Below, piece after piece: positions 18,484 to 28,043 of a stretch of 64,000 bases of DNA; within the stretch, counting starts at the first letter, position 1, and each line of letters starts with the position of its first letter. A program made the translations under genes and the position numbers. Origin of the DNA: Enterococcus gallinarum NBRC 100675 (GTDB lineage Bacteria > Bacillota > Bacilli > Lactobacillales > Enterococcaceae). A model generated the notes under the pieces. That model searched no databases and was not told the origin of the DNA. It saw only the letters and a list, made by a program, of their open reading frames with translations. The stretch is taken from assembly GCF_001544275.1 (NCBI RefSeq), contig NZ_BCQE01000012.1, forward strand, positions 62,001 through 126,000, given 5' to 3'.

Positions 18484-19401
18484 ATGTTACGACTTTTGAC
18501 AGATGCTACAACGGATTCGACAGGATCCAGCTTGACGGAGCCTGCCGCAAAACAATTGAATGCCTTGCAGAAATGGTGGCAAAACATTGATTGGGAGGCT
18601 ATTGTTGGTATCTTGATCCAAAAAGTTCTGATGCTGCTTTTTTTGATTATTTTATTTGGTATTTTGCTGAAAATCAGCAATTATGTCATCGAACGAATTT
18701 ATCGTTCCTACGAGAAAAAAGGAACCTATAATGCCAGTCGAATCAACACGATCCATGCGCTGATCCGCAATATCGTCCACTATACATTAGGTTTCTTCTT
18801 TGTATATGCGTTATTGTCAACGATTGGCGTGCCTGTTGGTTCACTCTTAGCGGGGGCTGGGATTGCTGGGGTGGCACTGGGACTAGGTGCTCAAGGCTTT
18901 ATGAATGATCTGATCACTGGTTTTTTTATCATTACTGAGCAACAAATCAATGTCGGCGATTATATCCGTTTGACGAATTTGTCATTAGAAGGAACAGTTA
19001 CAGCTGTCGGTATTCGAACGGTTCAGTTAAAATCCGTGGATGGGACTGTCCATTATATCCCGAATCGGAATATCACTACGATCAGCAACACTTCACGAGC
19101 CAATATGCAAGTCGTTGTAGATGTGCGTATCTTGCCATCAGAGGGCTTAGATGATATCCGGTCGATCATTGACGAAGTCAATCAAACAGTGGCTGCTGCT
19201 CACGAGGAAGAGATCCAAACGAAACCAGCAATTTTTGGTGTTGTCGACCTTGGCAACAATAATTTTGCGATCCGGACAACGATGTATGTTACCAACGGAA
19301 CTCAGTGGAAACTAAAAGAAGAGTTTTTAGCGGCTTCAATCGATGCACTGACTGCTAAAGGCTACACCATTCCTAGTGCGCCAATCATTGGCGTCAATTG
19401 A
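18484..19401 (+). CDS. MscS-family mechanosensitive ion channel
   Basis: The 305-aa protein should open under membrane tension and release solutes during osmotic downshock. It has an N-terminal extracellular part, membrane helices at about residues 40-65 and 90-115, and a Gly/Ala-rich pore helix, VGSLLAGAGIAGVALGLGAQGF. This is followed by the MscS beta domain (INVGDYIRLTNLSLEGTVTAVGIRTV) and the C-terminal cage. Its length is close to that of small-conductance channels such as YkuT. The ATG follows GGAGGG. The gene stands alone, between the fabI terminator and its own. Confidence 0.93.
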   Translation: MLRLLTDATTDSTGSSLTEPAAKQLNALQKWWQNIDWEAIVGILIQKVLMLLFLIILFGILLKISNYVIERIYRSYEKKGTYNASRINTIHALIRNIVHYTLGFFFVYALLSTIGVPVGSLLAGAGIAGVALGLGAQGFMNDLITGFFIITEQQINVGDYIRLTNLSLEGTVTAVGIRTVQLKSVDGTVHYIPNRNITTISNTSRANMQVVVDVRILPSEGLDDIRSIIDEVNQTVAAAHEEEIQTKPAIFGVVDLGNNNFAIRTTMYVTNGTQWKLKEEFLAASIDALTAKGYTIPSAPIIGVN

Positions 19402-19414
19402 CCGCTTAAACGTT

Positions 19415-19452
19415 AAAAGCACCCCGATGATTTTTTCGGGGTGCTTTTTTAT
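19415..19452. terminator. Bidirectional terminator
   Basis: AAAAGCACCCCGA / TCGGGGTGCTTTT is flanked by T and A runs, between mscS and the convergent CBS gene. Confidence 0.92.
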
Positions 19453-19458
19453 CCATTA

Positions 19459-19956
19459 TTAGATGACTTGTAATTCGTCTGTAGGACTGGCCTCTTTTGA
19501 GATCAGCATATACCGTTTCTCTAATTCATGTGCTAGGTGATTGACAGATTTTAAGATTTCTTTTCGGGTAATGATTCCTACAAAGACATTTTCCTCATTG
19601 ACGATGGGCAAAAATGCCTGATCCACTAAAAGATGAAGCATGTCTTCTAATTCGCCATCTTCTTTGATACAAGCCACATTGACTTCCATCACGTCTGCGG
19701 CCGTCAAGCCTTCTAAGTTGTCCATACTAAACCCAGTCAGGTCCATCATTCTTTCGACCACGTTCGATAAACTGATCAATCCAACAAGATGATCCTCACT
19801 ATCTAGGACTGGAATCTTGGAATAGCCGACTTTCGATAAAACGAGTAACGCATGGTTTAATGGATGATTGTAAAGAACCGTTGCAACGTTTTCTGCAGGT
19901 ACTAAAAAACTTTCTTGATTTTCTAATAATATTTTTTCTACTGTTTGACCAATCAA
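19459..19956 (-). CDS. cbpB: CBS-domain protein, CbpB-like (c-di-AMP binding family)
   Basis: The protein consists of a tandem CBS pair: first motif around VPAENVATVLYNHPLNHALLVLSK, second around TAADVMEVNVACIKEDGELEDML, ending in ITRKEILK. This matches YkuL/CbpB, a small stand-alone CBS protein that binds c-di-AMP and links to (p)ppGpp control in Listeria. The longest frame starts at ATG 19971, but that codon overlaps GGAGG; the TTG at 19956, eight bases after GGAGG, yields MIGQTVEKILLEN and 165 aa, and I prefer it. It lies downstream of the murI-rph-phosphodiesterase cluster after a 108-base gap. Confidence 0.85.
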   Translation of the reverse strand: MIGQTVEKILLENQESFLVPAENVATVLYNHPLNHALLVLSKVGYSKIPVLDSEDHLVGLISLSNVVERMMDLTGFSMDNLEGLTAADVMEVNVACIKEDGELEDMLHLLVDQAFLPIVNEENVFVGIITRKEILKSVNHLAHELEKRYMLISKEASPTDELQVI

Positions 19957-20064
19957 TCTGAATGCCTCCATTTCACAGCTACTTTTCTATTTTACTAGAA
20001 AAATCAAAAAGATATCGTAAAACTGCTTATTTATAATGAATTTTTTACTTTTGATTTCGCTTTC

Positions 20065-20577
20065 TTAGCGCTCAAAAATAAAATGCAAATCAGCGATTTC
20101 ATTAAACGTACGATCATAATATTGAACGATCCACTGCTTTTCAGTACTTTCTATGATGGCAAAACTTTTGATTTGAATAGGTCCCCGCGGTTGAGAAATA
20201 CTGCCCGGATTCAAGAATAGGCGATGCCCCACCTTCTCACAGGCAATCTGGTGGGTGTGACCAAATACAGCAATTGACGCATCAGCTTGTTGTGCTTGAA
20301 GTCCGAGTGTTGTCACGCCAAAACGAACATCTGCCAAATGACCATGGGTCACATAAATCGTATCGAGAGGCGTTTTGATAATTTTTGCATCCTCGTATTC
20401 CGGACTGTAATCACAATTTCCGCCAACCACTTGATAGGTTTGCCAAAGGGGATCGCTTGGTTGCAGTTCCGAATCTCCACAATGGATAAAGGTATCCACT
20501 TTCCCAGAAAATTCTGCTAGCAAATCAACGAGAATTTGACGATCGCCATGGTTATCGCTAACGATTAAATATTTCAT
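20065..20577 (-). CDS. YfcE/MJ0936-family metallophosphoesterase
   Basis: The 170-aa product starts [12 protein letters not shown] and carries the calcineurin-like motifs DNHGD, HCGD, GGNCDY, THGH and GHTH, which bind two metal ions. Relatives such as YfcE and YsnB cleave model phosphodiesters; the natural substrate is unknown. Its ATG overlaps the stop of the rph-rdgB gene in an ATGA arrangement, so translation is coupled. The cluster order murI, rph-rdgB, phosphoesterase is known from Bacillus (racE-ysmB-rph-ysnA-ysnB). Confidence 0.92.
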   Translation of the reverse strand: MKYLIVSDNHGDRQILVDLLAEFSGKVDTFIHCGDSELQPSDPLWQTYQVVGGNCDYSPEYEDAKIIKTPLDTIYVTHGHLADVRFGVTTLGLQAQQADASIAVFGHTHQIACEKVGHRLFLNPGSISQPRGPIQIKSFAIIESTEKQWIVQYYDRTFNEIADLHFIFER

Positions 20578-21926
20578 GCTTGTTCTCCTTCCAACCACTC
20601 TTGCCATACATTGCGTAGTTTCGCGATGGCTTGACCACGATGACTCACTTGATTCTTTTCTTCTCCACTCATTTCAGCAGCCGTTTTATCTGAACCAACA
20701 GGGATAAACAATGGATCGTAGCCAAAACCGTTCTCCCCCCGAGGAATGCGGCCAATTCTGCCTGGCCAATCGGCAGCGACTACGAGACTTTCTTTGTCAG
20801 GAGCTGCAAAGACCAATGTACAATGGAATTGTGCTGTTCGTTGTTCATCTGGGATATCAGTTAATTCGTACAACAATTTGGCATTATTTGCAGCATCGCT
20901 TTTTTGTTCACCCGCAAAACGTGCCGAGTAAACACCGGGTCTACCACCTAATGCATCCACTTTTAAGCCCGAATCGTCCGCTAGAACAGGTCGCCCAAGA
21001 ATTTTTGCAATCGTTTCTGCCTTCAGCCGAGCATTTTCTTCGAAAGTCGTTCCTGTTTCCTCAACATCAGGTAATGCGGGATAATCTTTCAATGTCCGAA
21101 CGTCATAGCCAGCAGCACCAAAAACTGCGGTGAATTCTCGTGCTTTGCCAGGATTACCAGTGGCAATCACGATCGTCTTCTCAGGAATAACGTATTGGGG
21201 CTGTTCTTGGATCAGCAATGCTTCTTTTTGATAGGCAATCAGCTCTTCAATGGCTGTCTTGCCATAAATCAGCATTTCGTTCAATTGCTGACCATCAAAT
21301 GTCGCTTCTTCCCCAGTTCCTTGAATCTCAATGAAACGGCCTGACTCTGTCATTACGAGATTCATATCTACAGCAGCCGCAGAATCTTCTTCGTAGTCTA
21401 AATCAGTGACACAAGTGTTATCAGGTAAAATTCCTACGCTGATGGCAGCAAGATGTTCTTTAATAGGATCTTCCGTTAGCTCATGGTTGGTCAATAATTG
21501 ATCGATCGCCAATCGCAAAGCCACAAAAGCACCGGTGATACTAGCTGTTCGAGTGCCCCCATCCGCTTGGATGACATCACAATCGACTACAATGCTACGT
21601 TCACCTAACTTTTCCAAGTCTACCACTGCCCGTAACGAACGGGCGATCAGTCGCTGGATCTCCATTGTCCGACCAGACAGCTTTCCTTTTGCACTTTCTC
21701 GACGATTACGGGTATTCGTTGCTCGCGGCAGCATGCTGTATTCTGCCGTCACCCAGCCTTTCCCTGAGTCCCGTAAAAAAGGCGGCACTCGGTCTTCGAT
21801 CGTTGCGGAACAAATAACTGTGGTATCACCAAATGAGATCACGACGGATCCTTCTGGATGTTTGAATACATTTGTTTTGATTTCTACTGGACGGATACTT
21901 CCCGCTTTTCTGCCATCATGGCGCAT
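20574..21926 (-). CDS. RNase PH fused to XTP/dITP diphosphatase
   Basis: This 450-aa protein joins two enzymes. Residues about 1-240 are RNase PH, the phosphorolytic 3' exonuclease that trims tRNA ([51 protein letters not shown]). From about residue 250 a RdgB/HAM1 pyrophosphatase removes non-canonical purine nucleotides ([52 protein letters not shown]). Both domains look complete with key motifs intact. In Bacillus these are separate adjacent genes (rph, ysnA), so this is a fusion of neighbours. The gene starts directly after the murI stop. Confidence 0.95.
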   Translation of the reverse strand: MRHDGRKAGSIRPVEIKTNVFKHPEGSVVISFGDTTVICSATIEDRVPPFLRDSGKGWVTAEYSMLPRATNTRNRRESAKGKLSGRTMEIQRLIARSLRAVVDLEKLGERSIVVDCDVIQADGGTRTASITGAFVALRLAIDQLLTNHELTEDPIKEHLAAISVGILPDNTCVTDLDYEEDSAAAVDMNLVMTESGRFIEIQGTGEEATFDGQQLNEMLIYGKTAIEELIAYQKEALLIQEQPQYVIPEKTIVIATGNPGKAREFTAVFGAAGYDVRTLKDYPALPDVEETGTTFEENARLKAETIAKILGRPVLADDSGLKVDALGGRPGVYSARFAGEQKSDAANNAKLLYELTDIPDEQRTAQFHCTLVFAAPDKESLVVAADWPGRIGRIPRGENGFGYDPLFIPVGSDKTAAEMSGEEKNQVSHRGQAIAKLRNVWQEWLEGEQA

Positions 21927-22739
21927 TTAATTTCCTCCTAATGTGATATGTTGCGAATGGACCGGTACATTCAACCATTCGTTCGCAATTTCATCAAATA
22001 ATTTTGTTGAACCTGTCGTATAAAAAAGATATTCCGGTTCTTGGGTCATTTGGCTTGTATTGGCAATAGCAAAGTAGTCCAATAGCATGCTGACTTCACC
22101 CACTGTTTCTGCACCGGAATCAATCAGCTGGATCTGGCTCCCCATCTCGTTCTGGATCAAAGACCGCAACAAAGGATAATGAGTACAACCCAAAATCAAC
22201 GTATCTAATTTCTTATTTTTGAGGGGGCGCAGTGTTTCGGCAACGATTTTTTTGGCAACCGATGATTGTGCTTGATTGCTTTCAACGATAGGCGCGAATT
22301 TGGGACAAGCCAAGCTAACTACCACAGAACGAGGTGATTTAAGCTTGATTGCTTCTTCATACGCATTGCTCTTAATAGTACCCGCAGTTCCAATGACACC
22401 GATCTGTTGGTTTTTTGTTGCTTTGACAGCAGCTCGAGAGCCAGGCAGTATGACTCCGATTACCGGAATCGATAATTTTTCTTTGATTTCTTCTAATGCG
22501 ACAGCCGTAGCCGTATTACAAGCAATCACCAACATTTTGATGTTTTGCTGCAATAAAAATTCGGTCATCTGCCATGTATACTCGATGACTTGTTCTGCCG
22601 GACGCGGCCCATAGGGACAGCGTGCAGTATCACCAAGATAAATAATATGTTCATTGGGCAATTGCTTAATCGCTTCTTTAACAACGGTCAATCCGCCAAC
22701 ACCAGAATCGATAAAGCCAATGGGTTGTTTATTTGTCAT
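21927..22739 (-). CDS. murI: Glutamate racemase
   Basis: MurI makes D-glutamate for peptidoglycan. The 270-aa protein has the expected [27 protein letters not shown], the two catalytic Cys in ACNTATA and LGCTHYPLL, and [12 protein letters not shown]. Length is normal. It heads the operon murI / rph-rdgB / phosphoesterase, with the RBS AAAAGGAT before the ATG. Confidence 0.96.
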   Translation of the reverse strand: MTNKQPIGFIDSGVGGLTVVKEAIKQLPNEHIIYLGDTARCPYGPRPAEQVIEYTWQMTEFLLQQNIKMLVIACNTATAVALEEIKEKLSIPVIGVILPGSRAAVKATKNQQIGVIGTAGTIKSNAYEEAIKLKSPRSVVVSLACPKFAPIVESNQAQSSVAKKIVAETLRPLKNKKLDTLILGCTHYPLLRSLIQNEMGSQIQLIDSGAETVGEVSMLLDYFAIANTSQMTQEPEYLFYTTGSTKLFDEIANEWLNVPVHSQHITLGGN

Positions 22740-22852
22740 AGTTGTCCATCCTTTTTAATGAAAGAAAGAAATTTGTCTAAGTTCCATTTTGGACTTTTTT
22801 TACTGATTTTTCAAGTATTGCTTTATCCAAGAAAGCAATGAACCTATTACGG

Positions 22853-22938
22853 TCAAAAAAAGATCCGAAAACCTCCGATGCTCTGGCTACTCTCGTCCAA
22901 GGAAAGCAACTGCATGACATCAAAGGTCATTCGGATCT
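22853..22938 (-). terminator. Branched terminator after the ABC transporter operon
   Basis: On the minus strand, AGATCCGAA and TTCGGATCT (nine pairs, 22938-22930 with 22869-22861) close a 60-base loop and are followed by seven T. The loop contains a small hairpin (ATGAC / GTCAT) and a CCTT/AAGG-type stem, so the element is larger than a simple terminator. Confidence 0.65.
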
Positions 22939-22970
22939 AGTAATCACTGTTTCTATGCAGCCTCAAGAAA

Positions 22971-23627
22971 TCAGTAATTATACTGACGTGCTTCCAAGAA
23001 GCGAGAAAGCAGCGATAAGGCATAGCAGACGATGAAGTACAGCACAGTCATCGCAAGAAACATTGGCAATACATAATTGGTATTTTGTCCATAAATAATT
23101 CGAGCATGGTGAGTCAGTTCTGGAAGTGAAATAATCACTGCCAATGACGTATCTTTGATCAATGAGATCAATTGACTAACGATCGCAGGCAGCATGGCTT
23201 TAAAAGCTTGCGGCATCACAATGCTTCGCAACACTTGGACATAATTCAAACCGGTAGACAAACCAGCCTCCATTTGCCCTTTTGGTACGGCATTAAGCCC
23301 CGCTCGAAAAATCTCTGAGAGCATGGCAGATTCAAAAATCGTCAATGCCACAACTGCAGACCAGAAAATATTGAAACGAATACCAATCTGCGGCAATGCA
23401 AAGTACGTGAAGAAAATAATCAGCAGCAACGGCAGGTTTCGAATCACATCGATCACTACACCTAAAATCTTTGAAAAGAACGGAATGTTAGTGAAACGCA
23501 AGACTCCTGCAAGGCCGCCAATCAAAAAACTAAAGATGATCGATAAGACGGAGACTTCGATCGTTACTCGGAGACCGTCGATCAAAAACCGAAGATTGAT
23601 GGCAGAAAAAGCTTCGAAAAATTCCAT
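22971..23627 (-). CDS. Amino-acid ABC transporter permease 2
   Basis: The 218-aa membrane protein has five or so hydrophobic segments and the polar amino-acid permease signature, including DVIRNLPLLLIIFF, the EAA-type loop AGLNAVPKGQMEAGLSTGL and VLRSIVMPQAFKAMLPAI. It is the second of two paralogous HisM/GltK-like permeases and the last gene of the operon. It should form a heterodimeric channel with the preceding permease. The gene is 14 bases after its neighbour. Confidence 0.92.
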   Translation of the reverse strand: MEFFEAFSAINLRFLIDGLRVTIEVSVLSIIFSFLIGGLAGVLRFTNIPFFSKILGVVIDVIRNLPLLLIIFFTYFALPQIGIRFNIFWSAVVALTIFESAMLSEIFRAGLNAVPKGQMEAGLSTGLNYVQVLRSIVMPQAFKAMLPAIVSQLISLIKDTSLAVIISLPELTHHARIIYGQNTNYVLPMFLAMTVLYFIVCYALSLLSRFLEARQYNY

Positions 23628-23641
23628 TTAGTGTCTCCTTT

Positions 23642-24289
23642 CTATGAGCGTACAGCCCAACGTCTTTCAAGATAAACCATTAAATAGGATAATGGTAATG
23701 TGATAATCAAATAAAAGATTCCGACAATAATATAGGTGTCGAAAGTATTAAAGGTTTCACTGGCAATCAAGTCACCTTGATACATAATGTCAAGACCAGC
23801 TACCATTGCTAAAATCGATGAATTTTTGACCAAGTTGATAAACTGATTTCCTAGTGGCGGAACAACGATTTTAAAAGCCTGCGGTAAAATAATGTAGCGC
23901 ATGGCCTGGCTGTAAGTGAATCCAGAGGACAAAGAGGCCTCCATCTGCCCTTTAGGAACTGTCTGGATTCCAGAACGAATCGTTTCTGCAATAAACGCAG
24001 ACGTATAGATGGTCAAGCCGATCGTTCCCGCTTGAAATCCATCAAAAGTCACCCAATACATCGGCACCACGACATAAAAGAACATCACGATGATCAACAA
24101 AGGAATATTTCGGAAAAACTCGACATACGCTTTAGCGATCCCTTTGACCCATCGATTGGTAGACAGCTGAAATATCGCCATCAATGTACCAATCACTAAA
24201 CTAAAGAATAAAGCCAGTAAACTGGAGAAAATCGTATATTTGAAACCAGAAAAAAACTGGTCGCCGTAAGTTTGAAACAATTCAAGCAT
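23642..24289 (-). CDS. Amino-acid ABC transporter permease 1
   Basis: The 215-aa integral membrane protein has the motif FFRNIPLLIIVMFFY, and the cytosolic EAA loop RSGIQTVPKGQMEASLSSGF with MRYIILPQAFKIVVPPL. It is clearly homologous to the adjacent permease but different enough to form a heterodimer. It lies between the binding-protein and second-permease genes in the same operon. Confidence 0.92.
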   Translation of the reverse strand: MLELFQTYGDQFFSGFKYTIFSSLLALFFSLVIGTLMAIFQLSTNRWVKGIAKAYVEFFRNIPLLIIVMFFYVVVPMYWVTFDGFQAGTIGLTIYTSAFIAETIRSGIQTVPKGQMEASLSSGFTYSQAMRYIILPQAFKIVVPPLGNQFINLVKNSSILAMVAGLDIMYQGDLIASETFNTFDTYIIVGIFYLIITLPLSYLMVYLERRWAVRS

Positions 24290-24303
24290 GCAAATTTCCT
24301 CCT

Positions 24304-25113
24304 TTAATCAACTTTCCCAGATGCATCATCAGGGAACCATTTCTGATAAATTTCATCATACGTACCGTCTTCATGCATTTCTTTCAATGCCTGGTTGACG
24401 GCTTTCAAGAAAGGCTCTTGTCCTTTATCGATAGCTATTCCGTAAGGTTCATTTGTAAATGTACCGCCAACTAAATGATAGTTGGGATTTTCACTGGCCA
24501 TCCCCAATAAGATCGCATTATCTGTCGTCATCGCATCGCCTTGTCCTGACTGTAATGCAGTAAAGGCTTCGGCATAATTTTCTAACTCCAAGATTTTTGC
24601 TTCCGGCGCTGCCTTGCGGATATTGATCGCTGATGTCGATCCTTTGACGACTAAAACCGTCGTATTGGCATTTAAATCTTCGATTCCCTGAATCGGGCTA
24701 TCTTTGGCTACTAATAAAGATTGTCCAGCATCGAAATAAACATCAGAAAAATCTACTTGTTTCTTCCGTTCATCCGTGATGGTCATCGTAGCGATGATTG
24801 CATCGATATTGCCATTTTTTAATAGCGGAATTCGAGTTTTTGATGTGACTTCGACAAAAATAGCACTTCCGTCACGTCCTAAAATATGCTCAGTAATTGC
24901 TTTAGCGATATCGATATCAAATCCGCGGACTTCAGCTGTCGCAATATCCATCAATCCAAATAATCGGGTATCATTCTTGACTCCCCAGATGATTTGGTTG
25001 CTTTCTTTGCTGCTCGCTAACACATCACGTTCTGCAGCACTTTGGCCTTTACAAGCAGAAAAGGTCATGAGCGCGAATACAAGGAGCAGCACTGTACTGA
25101 TTTTTTTGCTCAT
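24304..25113 (-). CDS. Amino-acid ABC transporter substrate-binding lipoprotein
   Basis: The 269-aa product has a lipoprotein signal with FSAC as lipobox (Cys about residue 20), then a bacterial extracellular solute-binding family 3 fold. Diagnostic stretches are FGLMDIATAEVRGFDIDIAKAI, DAIIATMTITDERKKQVDFSDVYFDAGQSLL and VVKGSTSAINIRKA. This sequence pattern and the operon order ATPase, binding protein, two permeases resemble gluABCD-type glutamate/aspartate/glutamine importers; the exact substrate cannot be read from the sequence. Confidence 0.92.
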   Translation of the reverse strand: MSKKISTVLLLVFALMTFSACKGQSAAERDVLASSKESNQIIWGVKNDTRLFGLMDIATAEVRGFDIDIAKAITEHILGRDGSAIFVEVTSKTRIPLLKNGNIDAIIATMTITDERKKQVDFSDVYFDAGQSLLVAKDSPIQGIEDLNANTTVLVVKGSTSAINIRKAAPEAKILELENYAEAFTALQSGQGDAMTTDNAILLGMASENPNYHLVGGTFTNEPYGIAIDKGQEPFLKAVNQALKEMHEDGTYDEIYQKWFPDDASGKVD

Positions 25114-25126
25114 AGCTACTTTCCTC

Positions 25127-25864
25127 CTAATGATTGGTTACCTTGCTTAAGAATTGTTTGGCCCGTTCGTCTCTTGGGTTTTCAAAGAAGCCATCGACGT
25201 CGCGACGATCTTCTAATACTTGGCCTTCTGCCATGAAAACGATCCGGTCGGCTACTTCACGGGCAAAACTCATCTCATGAGTCACCACGATCATGGACAT
25301 GCCTTCACTGGCGATTTTTTTCATCACGTCTAAAACATCACCGATCATTTCTGGATCCAGTGCAGAAGTTGGCTCATCGAAAAGCAACATTTCTGGTGTC
25401 ATGGCTAATCCTCGGGCAATAGCCACCCGCTGTTGTTGTCCGCCAGACAACATGGATGGATAAGAATCTTTTTTGTCCAGCATGCCTACACGGTTCAACA
25501 GTTTTTCGGCTAAGGCAATCGCTTCTTGTTCATTTTGTTTTAATACTTTAATGGGAGCCAAAGTGATGTTTTCTAACACGGTTTTATTGGGGTAAAGATT
25601 GAAATGCTGGAAGACCATTCCGATGTTTTTTCTAATCTCTGTCAATTTGACATCTTTACTGAAAAGATCTTTGCCATTGATCAGTAAGTGACCAGAAGAA
25701 ATCGTTTCTAATCCATTGATTGTGCGAAGCATCGTGCTTTTTCCGGATCCTGAAGGACCAATCACAACAACGACTTCACCTTTTTCAAATTCAATATTTA
25801 TGTTTTTTAATGCATGGAATTTGCCGTAGTACTTTTCCACGTCTTTAAATTCTATCATTGCCAT
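25127..25864 (-). CDS. Amino-acid ABC transporter ATP-binding protein
   Basis: The 245-aa ATPase drives uptake of polar amino acids. It has Walker A GPSGSGKST, Q-loop FQHFNLYPNKT, the signature LSGGQQQRVAIARGLAM, Walker B MLLFDEPTSALDPEM and the H-loop VVTHEMSFAREVAD. It is the first gene of the operon; the ATG has GGAG nine bases upstream and a good promoter lies ahead. Confidence 0.94.
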   Translation of the reverse strand: MAMIEFKDVEKYYGKFHALKNINIEFEKGEVVVVIGPSGSGKSTMLRTINGLETISSGHLLINGKDLFSKDVKLTEIRKNIGMVFQHFNLYPNKTVLENITLAPIKVLKQNEQEAIALAEKLLNRVGMLDKKDSYPSMLSGGQQQRVAIARGLAMTPEMLLFDEPTSALDPEMIGDVLDVMKKIASEGMSMIVVTHEMSFAREVADRIVFMAEGQVLEDRRDVDGFFENPRDERAKQFLSKVTNH

Positions 25865-25924
25865 TCATTCACACTCCAAGTCTATATTTAAAAATAAATG
25901 AGTAATTGAAAAGATTTGATTCAT

Positions 25925-25953
25925 ATTATAGCTCAAAATTTTTCTATTTGTAA
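25925..25953 (-). promoter_or_regulatory. Promoter of the amino-acid ABC operon
   Basis: TTACAA (25953-25948) and TATAAT (25930-25925) lie 17 bases apart on the minus strand, about 60 bases before the ATPase gene. Confidence 0.75.
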
Positions 25954-26119
25954 AGGTAGTTTTAATTTCCACATCATCCCCAAAGAAAAACCTTCATTAT
26001 TTTAACCTCATGTTAGGTTTTTGTCCATCGTTTTTTTTCGACCCTTAGTAGAACAAGTTGTTTCTTTTGGAAAAACAAGGTAAGATGAACTATATATTGA
26101 ATTTAGAGGTGGATGAAAC

Positions 26120-27127
26120 GTGAACACAATATTAACCGGAGACCGGCCTACAGGGCAACTTCATTTAGGGCATTATGTCGGCTCATTAAAAAAACGAGTT
26201 GAGATGCAAGACGACCCTAACAATCAACTTTATATCATGATCGCTGATATGCAAGCATTGACAGACAATGCCAAAAATCCACAGAAAGTGTCAGAAAATA
26301 TCTTGCAAGTGGCACTTGACTATTTAGCGATTGGTCTCGATCCGACCCGCTCGACTTTATTTATTCAATCACAAATCCCTCAGTTATCGGAACTAACCAT
26401 GTATTACTTGAATTTAGTCAGTGTGGCACGGGTTCGCCGCAATCCGACCGTCAAAGCCGAGATCGAACAAAAGAAATTTGGGGAAGGTGTCCCAACTGGA
26501 TTCTTCATCTACCCTGTCTCACAAGCAGCAGATATCACTGCTTTCAAAGCCAACTTAGTTCCTGTCGGTGAAGATCAAAAACCAATGCTAGAACAAACAC
26601 AAGAAATCGTTCATAGCTTTAATTCCATCTATAGTGACGTATTGGTGGAACCTAAAGCAGTTCTTCCGCCTAAAGGAATGGGACGTTTACCTGGTATCGA
26701 TGGAAATGGTAAAATGAGCAAATCATTGAACAACGGAATCTATTTGGCAGACAATGCGGATATCGTTCAAAAGAAAGTCATGAGCATGTACACTGATCCA
26801 AATCATATCCATGTAGCAGATCCTGGCCAAGTCGAAGGCAATATGGTCTTTACTTATTTAGATGTCTTTGGCAAAGATTTAGAAAAAATTGCCGCATTGA
26901 AAGAGCACTATCGTCAAGGCGGTCTAGGCGATGTAAAAATCAAGCGCTATCTGATCGATGTCTTAGAAGAAGAATTTGCTCCGATCCGTCAGCGACGAGA
27001 AGAATTTGCTAAGGACCCGGCTGAAGTCATGAACCTCTTAAAAAAAGGCAGCGAAAAAGCAGAACAAGTCGCAGCACAAACCTTGGCAGAAGTGAAAGAA
27101 GCAATGGGGATCAACTACTTTGCATAA
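26120..27127 (+). CDS. trpS: Tryptophanyl-tRNA synthetase
   Basis: The 335-aa class I synthetase charges tRNA-Trp. It has the HIGH-like motif in [32 protein letters not shown] for adenylate binding and the KMSKS loop [11 protein letters not shown]. The start codon is GTG, placed after GAGGTGG. The leader is short and I see no T-box ahead of it, unlike pheST in this window. A strong terminator follows. Confidence 0.97.
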   Translation: MNTILTGDRPTGQLHLGHYVGSLKKRVEMQDDPNNQLYIMIADMQALTDNAKNPQKVSENILQVALDYLAIGLDPTRSTLFIQSQIPQLSELTMYYLNLVSVARVRRNPTVKAEIEQKKFGEGVPTGFFIYPVSQAADITAFKANLVPVGEDQKPMLEQTQEIVHSFNSIYSDVLVEPKAVLPPKGMGRLPGIDGNGKMSKSLNNGIYLADNADIVQKKVMSMYTDPNHIHVADPGQVEGNMVFTYLDVFGKDLEKIAALKEHYRQGGLGDVKIKRYLIDVLEEEFAPIRQRREEFAKDPAEVMNLLKKGSEKAEQVAAQTLAEVKEAMGINYFA

Positions 27128-27139
27128 ATATGAACAACC

Positions 27140-27176
27140 AACAAACCCACCAGTATGCTTGGTGGGTTTGTTTTTA
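27140..27176 (+). terminator. trpS terminator
   Basis: ACAAACCCACCA / TGGTGGGTTTGT is a perfect 12-base stem with a seven-base loop and a T run. Confidence 0.92.
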
Positions 27177-27325
27177 ATTACTATCTTTTATTTAAAGATC
27201 CCTAAATAAAAAAGCGAACTGCTCAACTACCATTGACATGTGAGCAAACACCATTCGAGAACATTTTTCTCAATCACGACAGAATCGCTTTCTATCAAAA
27301 AGAAGCTACCATCACGAGTAAGAAC

Positions 27326-27844
27326 TTAGACCGGAAAATAGTCCCCAGGATGACTTTGAAGCGAGAAAACGATCGGTGCATATAAGTAAGGAATAAATTT
27401 ATACCCATTGATCAATGCGCGATACTCTTTTTCATTGACCCACTTTGCTGCAGCAACTTCTTCTTACTGCAAACAAAGTTCAGGGTTAGCGCCGGTCCAT
27501 TGAACAAAATAGAGTTCATTCCAGCCTTCTTCAAATTTCACTGTTAAACGACTAGGGATTTTCTCTGAAGAAAGTGTCATCCCTAACTCTTCTAATAGTT
27601 CCCTTTCTGCCGCTTGATAACAGCTTTCACCAGCTTTGACGGTCCCGCCAGCAGGATAATCCCAATAACTAGGCCAGCCTTTTTTTGTGGATTGTCGTTT
27701 TTGAATCAGTAATTCTCCGGCTTCATTAAACAATAAAACAGACACCACAACTCGGTAGCCGTCATTAGGGACTGGCGTATCCCGCAACATCGTCGCAGCT
27801 GTTGGCTGCTTTTGTGCATCGTAAACCGTCAGTTGTTCCATCAA
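27326..27844 (-). pseudogene. NUDIX hydrolase interrupted by an in-frame TAA
   Basis: The first 126 codons encode a NUDIX domain beginning MMEQLTVYDAQKQPT, with the complete metal-binding box GTVKAGESCYQAAERELLEE followed by LGM. After ...NPELCLQ a TAA (27466-27464) stops translation. The same frame continues with EEVAAAKWVNEKEYRALING and then 26 more residues to a TAA at 27328-27326. The extension reads like the normal C-terminus of an isopentenyl-diphosphate-isomerase-like NUDIX protein of about 172 aa. The break is one nonsense codon with no frameshift; AAA, AAG, CAA or GAA would be one-base ancestors. A truncated 126-aa product could still fold partly. Confidence 0.8.
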
Positions 27845-27927
27845 TCGATCCTTTCTTCCATAAAATAAAACTGGAAAAGCAACTCTTCGAGCTGTGGTTA
27901 TCCATGAGAATATTTACTCTATCCATT

Positions 27928-27983
27928 ATAAAAAAATTGTAGCATAGCAAGGGAGAACACCTTCCCCTGCAAATGCTACAATC
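27928..27983 (-). terminator. pheT terminator
   Basis: On the minus strand ATTGTAGCAT / TGCTACAAT with an inner GCAGGG / CCCTTGC stem is followed by seven T. Confidence 0.85.
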
Positions 27984-28043
27984 TTGCTGATTCCTCAAGA
28001 TCACTCTTTTTTTATGTCACTGTTTCCTATCACAGCAATGGGA

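Noticed and set aside
27464-27466. Recoding or readthrough of the NUDIX TAA
   Set aside because: No selenocysteine or frameshift-stimulating structure was seen, and TAA is the least likely stop to be read through; a simple nonsense mutation is the plainest account.
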